Of a DNA stretch of 34,274 nucleotides, positions 31,656-34,274 are shown in pieces. The position numbers and the translations under genes are program-made. Every line of letters begins with the position of its first letter. Within the stretch, counting starts at the first letter, position 1. The notes beneath the pieces were generated by a model. The model had not been told where the DNA came from. It saw only the letters and a list, made by a program, of their open reading frames with translations, and did no database searches. The stretch is from an uncultured Thalassolituus sp. GTDB lineage: Bacteria > Pseudomonadota > Gammaproteobacteria > Pseudomonadales > Oceanobacteraceae. Location: NCBI GenBank assembly GCA_913054055.1, contig CAJXIT010000003.1, positions 1 through 34,274 on the forward strand. Reading direction: 5' to 3'.

Positions 31656-32449
31656 TATTTTGCTCCTCCATTCATTTCAGTTTTTGCAATTACAGGTGAA
31701 GAAACAGGGATCTTGATTAGACCAGGTGCAGATTGCTCACGAGCGATACGAATACCCATCATCACGTTACTTTTATAAACAGGATCTAGGCTTTCAAAAG
31801 ATTGTGTTTTGCTATTCCAAACACCTAGCTCTTTACCATCTAGCGTTTGAAACATAAGCGCTACACGGCCAGTGCGTAAGAAATCAACTTCGCGCATTGA
31901 ACCGGCAATTTCAATCTCACCACGGTAAGATTCGATTGTGCGACCGTAGTCCATTTCAGTTTGATACGCCTCCATTACCTTGCGGTACTTTTCAGCGATG
32001 GTCACATCAGAGCGACCCATCATTGCTTGTAGTTTTTCTACTCTAGCAACACGCTCTTCTTTTAAGAAAGGCACATCCGCTTGAACAAACTGATCAATGG
32101 CTTCAATCATTCGTAGCATTAGAGGTGTAATTTGACGCTCAATTAAGGTTACTTGACGGATACTGTCTTCAATTTGAACCATCTCAATTTCTTGAGCATT
32201 AAGCTGCTTATTAAGCTGATCGATATAAACTTTAAGACCTTCAACTTCTTTTAACACACCACGGTATTCACGTTCAGCTGATCGTGTTTGACTATCGATA
32301 CTATCGATTGTCGTTTGCGCTTTCTGTGCGTTACCAATACGGTCAACACCTTTATCTAGGGCGCTATCTAGGTTTGCCGCAGAAACGCTCATGGCGCCTG
32401 CTGCAATCATTGCAGCAACGAGACTGCTGACTTTCATTCTTAAGGGCAT
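31655..32449 (-). CDS. DUF3450 periplasmic coiled-coil protein, system 2
   Basis: 264 residues: signal peptide about 1-24 (VSSLVAAMIAAGAMSVSA), coiled coil about 30-110, then the conserved DUF3450 block (LMLRMIEAIDQFVQADVPFLKEERV and DVTIAEKYRKVMEAYQTEMDYGRT) and a beta-rich end (VDFLRTGRVALMFQTLDGKEL). It is alignable by eye to the first copy. Start at 32449 has GAGG 8 bases upstream; ATG 32437 is an alternative. First gene of the operon, directly behind the region that contains the Pho-box-like sequences. Confidence 0.88.
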   Translation of the reverse strand: MPLRMKVSSLVAAMIAAGAMSVSAANLDSALDKGVDRIGNAQKAQTTIDSIDSQTRSAEREYRGVLKEVEGLKVYIDQLNKQLNAQEIEMVQIEDSIRQVTLIERQITPLMLRMIEAIDQFVQADVPFLKEERVARVEKLQAMMGRSDVTIAEKYRKVMEAYQTEMDYGRTIESYRGEIEIAGSMREVDFLRTGRVALMFQTLDGKELGVWNSKTQSFESLDPVYKSNVMMGIRIAREQSAPGLIKIPVSSPVIAKTEMNGGAK

Positions 32450-32503
32450 AATCGAAACCTCAACTTCCAGAACTATTAAAATGAGTTTGTATGATAGGAA
32501 GAG

Positions 32504-32537
32504 AAGATACGCCCGCTTTATGACAGAATAATTACAT
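32504..32537 (-). promoter_or_regulatory. Proximal Pho-box-like site and -10 of Ton operon 2
   Basis: Read on the minus strand, ATGTAAT-TATT-CTGTCAT (32537-32520) has the PhoB 11-base period with a perfect second repeat. Ten bases downstream lies TATCTT (32509-32504), a fair -10. A further CTGTCAT at 32542-32536 overlaps the upstream side. It is about 70 bp before the DUF3450 start. Confidence 0.6.
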
Positions 32538-32604
32538 GACAGTTAGGTTTCAAATAATTTTCAAATTTATGTATGTTTTATGACAAGCGGTATAATTCGG
32601 GTTT

Positions 32605-32622
32605 ATTACAGAAATATGACAT
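32605..32622 (-). promoter_or_regulatory. Distal Pho-box-like site of Ton operon 2
   Basis: On the minus strand ATGTCAT-ATTT-CTGTAAT matches CTGTCAT-N4-CTGTCAT at 12 of the 14 repeat positions with the correct spacing. A single TGTCAT half-site lies between it and the proximal box (at about 32580-32585). Confidence 0.55.
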
Positions 32623-32698
32623 TTATATTCAAATAAAAAATAACGAAACGTTCAAAGATCATTTAACGACATAACTAGCTAAAGAAAGTCTAAAACGC

Positions 32699-32723
32699 AA
32701 AAACGGCACCCTAAGGTGCCGTC
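32699..32723 (-). terminator. Rho-independent terminator after the lipoprotein gene
   Basis: On the minus strand ACGGCACC-TTAG-GGTGCCGT followed by a T-run, 32 bp past the stop. It separates the lipoprotein transcript from Ton operon 2, so the operon needs its own promoter. An extra AT palindrome (CTAGTTTT-T-AAAACTAG, 32736-32752) lies between stop and terminator. Confidence 0.85.
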
Positions 32724-32754
32724 TTCTAATCTAGCTAGTTTTTAAAACTAGTGA

Positions 32755-34197
32755 TTATTGATCAAGAGATCCATCGATGATCCAATCAGCGTACCATGCA
32801 TCAGCAGCTGCAGTACCAGGTTCAACCGCACCAATGTAGGTAGTGGCATCAAATACGAAGTTTGAACCGTTATTTACTGCAGTTGCAGTTGTGCTCGCTA
32901 CTGTCGCTTCACCGTTTGTTAATGCCCAAGCTGTGTCAAACGCAGCAACAACTTCAACTAAACCTGATTCAGATTCTGGAGAAGATTTAGGGTAAGTACG
33001 AGCGCCATCTTCTGTACCAGTACCACAATCAGAAGCCATTACATTGATGATGTTTACCGGAGTATCAATTTTAGCTGAGGCCTCAGGGTTAGTAGAACCA
33101 TCTGCTAATTTACCATCTGCATCGTGATCAGAATCATCGATACGGATACAACCTTCGTTAGAAGCATCAGATGCAACAACTGAGTTAACAAAATCCATGT
33201 TTACAGAACCACGTAGACGAACACCTGGTTGACCAGCAGCGATTGGGCCGTTGATTACTGAGATGTTAGCTAGAGTCGCTTCAGTTTGTGGAACGTAATC
33301 TTCATCAGAAGAGTTAGCTTCGATACCGCGTGGATCGTTAGAACCTACTGGAGTTGCATCAGCCGCTTGATTTTGAAGAACGATTGCGTATTGAATATTA
33401 CCTTTATAACCTTCATCAAAATCGATCGCGTCATCATCGTTGTTTGTTAGAACAGCGTATTTAACGTTTACAGTACCGCCGAACCACTCGATACCGTCGT
33501 CTTGGTTACCGTGAACTTGTACGTATTCAACAGTAGTACCGTGACCAACACCTTGTAGAGTTAGACCGTTGATTTCGTTGTTAGGACCAGCAACTTTACC
33601 CGCTTCTGCAATACGAACGTATTTGATAGTACCGCTATTATCAGCAGCATCAATACCACCATAGTTACCAATGAAGTCACCGCCTTCACCAGCTACGTTA
33701 CATACGTCTGTACCACAAACACCAGTGTTACCCGCGCCGTATTGTGGAGCAAAACCTTGAACGACAACACCACCCCATTCACCAGTGCCGTCATAACCGT
33801 CGTCTTCACCAGAGAAAGTAATTGGTGCAGCAGCTGTACCTTCAGCTTCAAGCTTAGAGCCACGTGTTACAAGAAGAACCCCTTCGCCAGCCGCTTTAAC
33901 ATGAACACCAGCTTCGATAGTAAGCGTAACACCCGCTTCTTTAGCAGCAGCAACTGCAGCAGCGTCATCTAGGTCTACATTACCTTCACCCACTTGGAAA
34001 ACGTCAGCTAGAGTGTATTCAACACCTGTTTTCAAAGTGAAGTCTTCTTGAAGTACACCAGCAAGCGTACATTCAGTTGCTGCATCGTCACATGGAACGA
34101 ATACATTGCTAACTGCATCATCTGAATCACTACCACAACCAACTAGAGTTGCAGAAGCACCAATTACCGCAAGGGCCAATAAATTTTTAACAGACAT
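32755..34197 (-). CDS. Acidic beta-helix-like surface/periplasmic lipoprotein
   Basis: 480 residues. The signal peptide ends in a lipobox (ATLVGC, Cys21). The mature protein is very acidic and Gly/Asn/Asp-rich with short strands in a repeating pattern: VTLTIEAGVHVKA, EGVLLVTRGSKLEAEGTAAAP, EWGGVVVQG, GTIKYVRIAEAG, TVEYVQVHGNQDDGIEWFGG, VKYAVLTNNDDDAIDFDEG and IQYAIVLQN. This resembles a right-handed parallel beta-helix. Cysteines in pairs (PCDDAATEC, GVCGTDVC, EGC/DCGTG) suggest disulfides. I recognise it as a kind often found beside TonB-dependent receptors in marine bacteria, sometimes mis-annotated, but cannot give a function. A strong site (GAGGA) precedes the ATG; a single CTGTCAC half-site lies at 34255-34261. 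A partner gene may lie beyond the right edge. Confidence 0.75.
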   Translation of the reverse strand: MSVKNLLALAVIGASATLVGCGSDSDDAVSNVFVPCDDAATECTLAGVLQEDFTLKTGVEYTLADVFQVGEGNVDLDDAAAVAAAKEAGVTLTIEAGVHVKAAGEGVLLVTRGSKLEAEGTAAAPITFSGEDDGYDGTGEWGGVVVQGFAPQYGAGNTGVCGTDVCNVAGEGGDFIGNYGGIDAADNSGTIKYVRIAEAGKVAGPNNEINGLTLQGVGHGTTVEYVQVHGNQDDGIEWFGGTVNVKYAVLTNNDDDAIDFDEGYKGNIQYAIVLQNQAADATPVGSNDPRGIEANSSDEDYVPQTEATLANISVINGPIAAGQPGVRLRGSVNMDFVNSVVASDASNEGCIRIDDSDHDADGKLADGSTNPEASAKIDTPVNIINVMASDCGTGTEDGARTYPKSSPESESGLVEVVAAFDTAWALTNGEATVASTTATAVNNGSNFVFDATTYIGAVEPGTAAADAWYADWIIDGSLDQ

Positions 34198-34274
34198 TTT
34201 TTTTCCTCGTTAAATGACTTAATAAAATGTACACGACTAAATTAGTGCTTTTTTGTGACAGTTATATTAAAAAA

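Noticed and set aside
34255..34261. CTGTCAC as a Pho box for the lipoprotein gene
   Set aside because: Neither the repeat 11 bases upstream nor the one downstream is present inside the window, so it is only a half-site.
1..34274. CRISPR arrays, tRNA/rRNA genes, insertion sequences or phage genes
   Set aside because: I found no regularly spaced repeats, tRNA-like cloverleaf, transposase or integrase sequence in the window; reading by eye could miss short remnants.

Overview
The window looks like chromosomal DNA of a free-living, probably marine, gammaproteobacterium in or near the Oceanospirillales/Alteromonadales. The reasons are the moderate-to-low GC, the Vibrio-like 'TonB2/TtpC' energising operons, several TonB-dependent receptors, and PhoB-type and FNR-type operator sequences of gammaproteobacterial form. 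The taxonomic call is inference; no rRNA or tRNA gene is present.

Layout. 1-5.6 kb: the 5' part of a DUF885 gene, a DUF1801 protein, an outer-membrane TonB-dependent receptor (TBDR), a small DUF1145 membrane protein, a Tag-like DNA glycosylase and an FMN reductase. 5.6-11.0 kb (minus strand): a Ton-energising operon, DUF3450 - TtpC-like - ExbB - ExbD - TonB - TPR, followed by a 56-residue unknown protein. 11.2-13.1 kb: an Old Yellow Enzyme and a TetR/NemR-like regulator. They share an operator-like sequence, and the regulator is interrupted by an in-frame TGA. 13.3-17.5 kb: a sterol-desaturase-family hydroxylase, a stand-alone urate-oxidase N-terminal-domain (PuuD-like) membrane protein preceded by a perfect FNR box, and a translationally coupled flavin oxidoreductase/methyltransferase pair. 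17.7-20.2 kb: a DUF1851 protein and a two-gene AraC regulator/degenerate-GGDEF operon. 20.4-27.0 kb (plus strand): a Pho box, a large TBDR, a beta-propeller phytase lipoprotein and a PhoA-type alkaline phosphatase lipoprotein. 27.2-32.6 kb (minus strand): a second complete DUF3450-TtpC-ExbB-ExbD-TonB-TPR operon whose upstream region carries two Pho-box-like sequences. 32.7-34.2 kb: an acidic beta-helix-like lipoprotein.

How the parts fit. The right half reads as one phosphorus-scavenging module. The TBDR takes a phosphorylated ligand across the outer membrane, phytase and alkaline phosphatase release phosphate, and a dedicated Ton complex powers import. PhoB would switch both halves on through separate Pho boxes. 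The most interesting proposal is this Pho-controlled Ton system, a paralogue of the one at 5.8-11.0 kb. Other notable points are the TGA-interrupted TetR with intact operators, the FNR box before the orphan PuuD-type membrane domain, and the GGDEF protein with an AGDRF active site and a retained RxxD motif.
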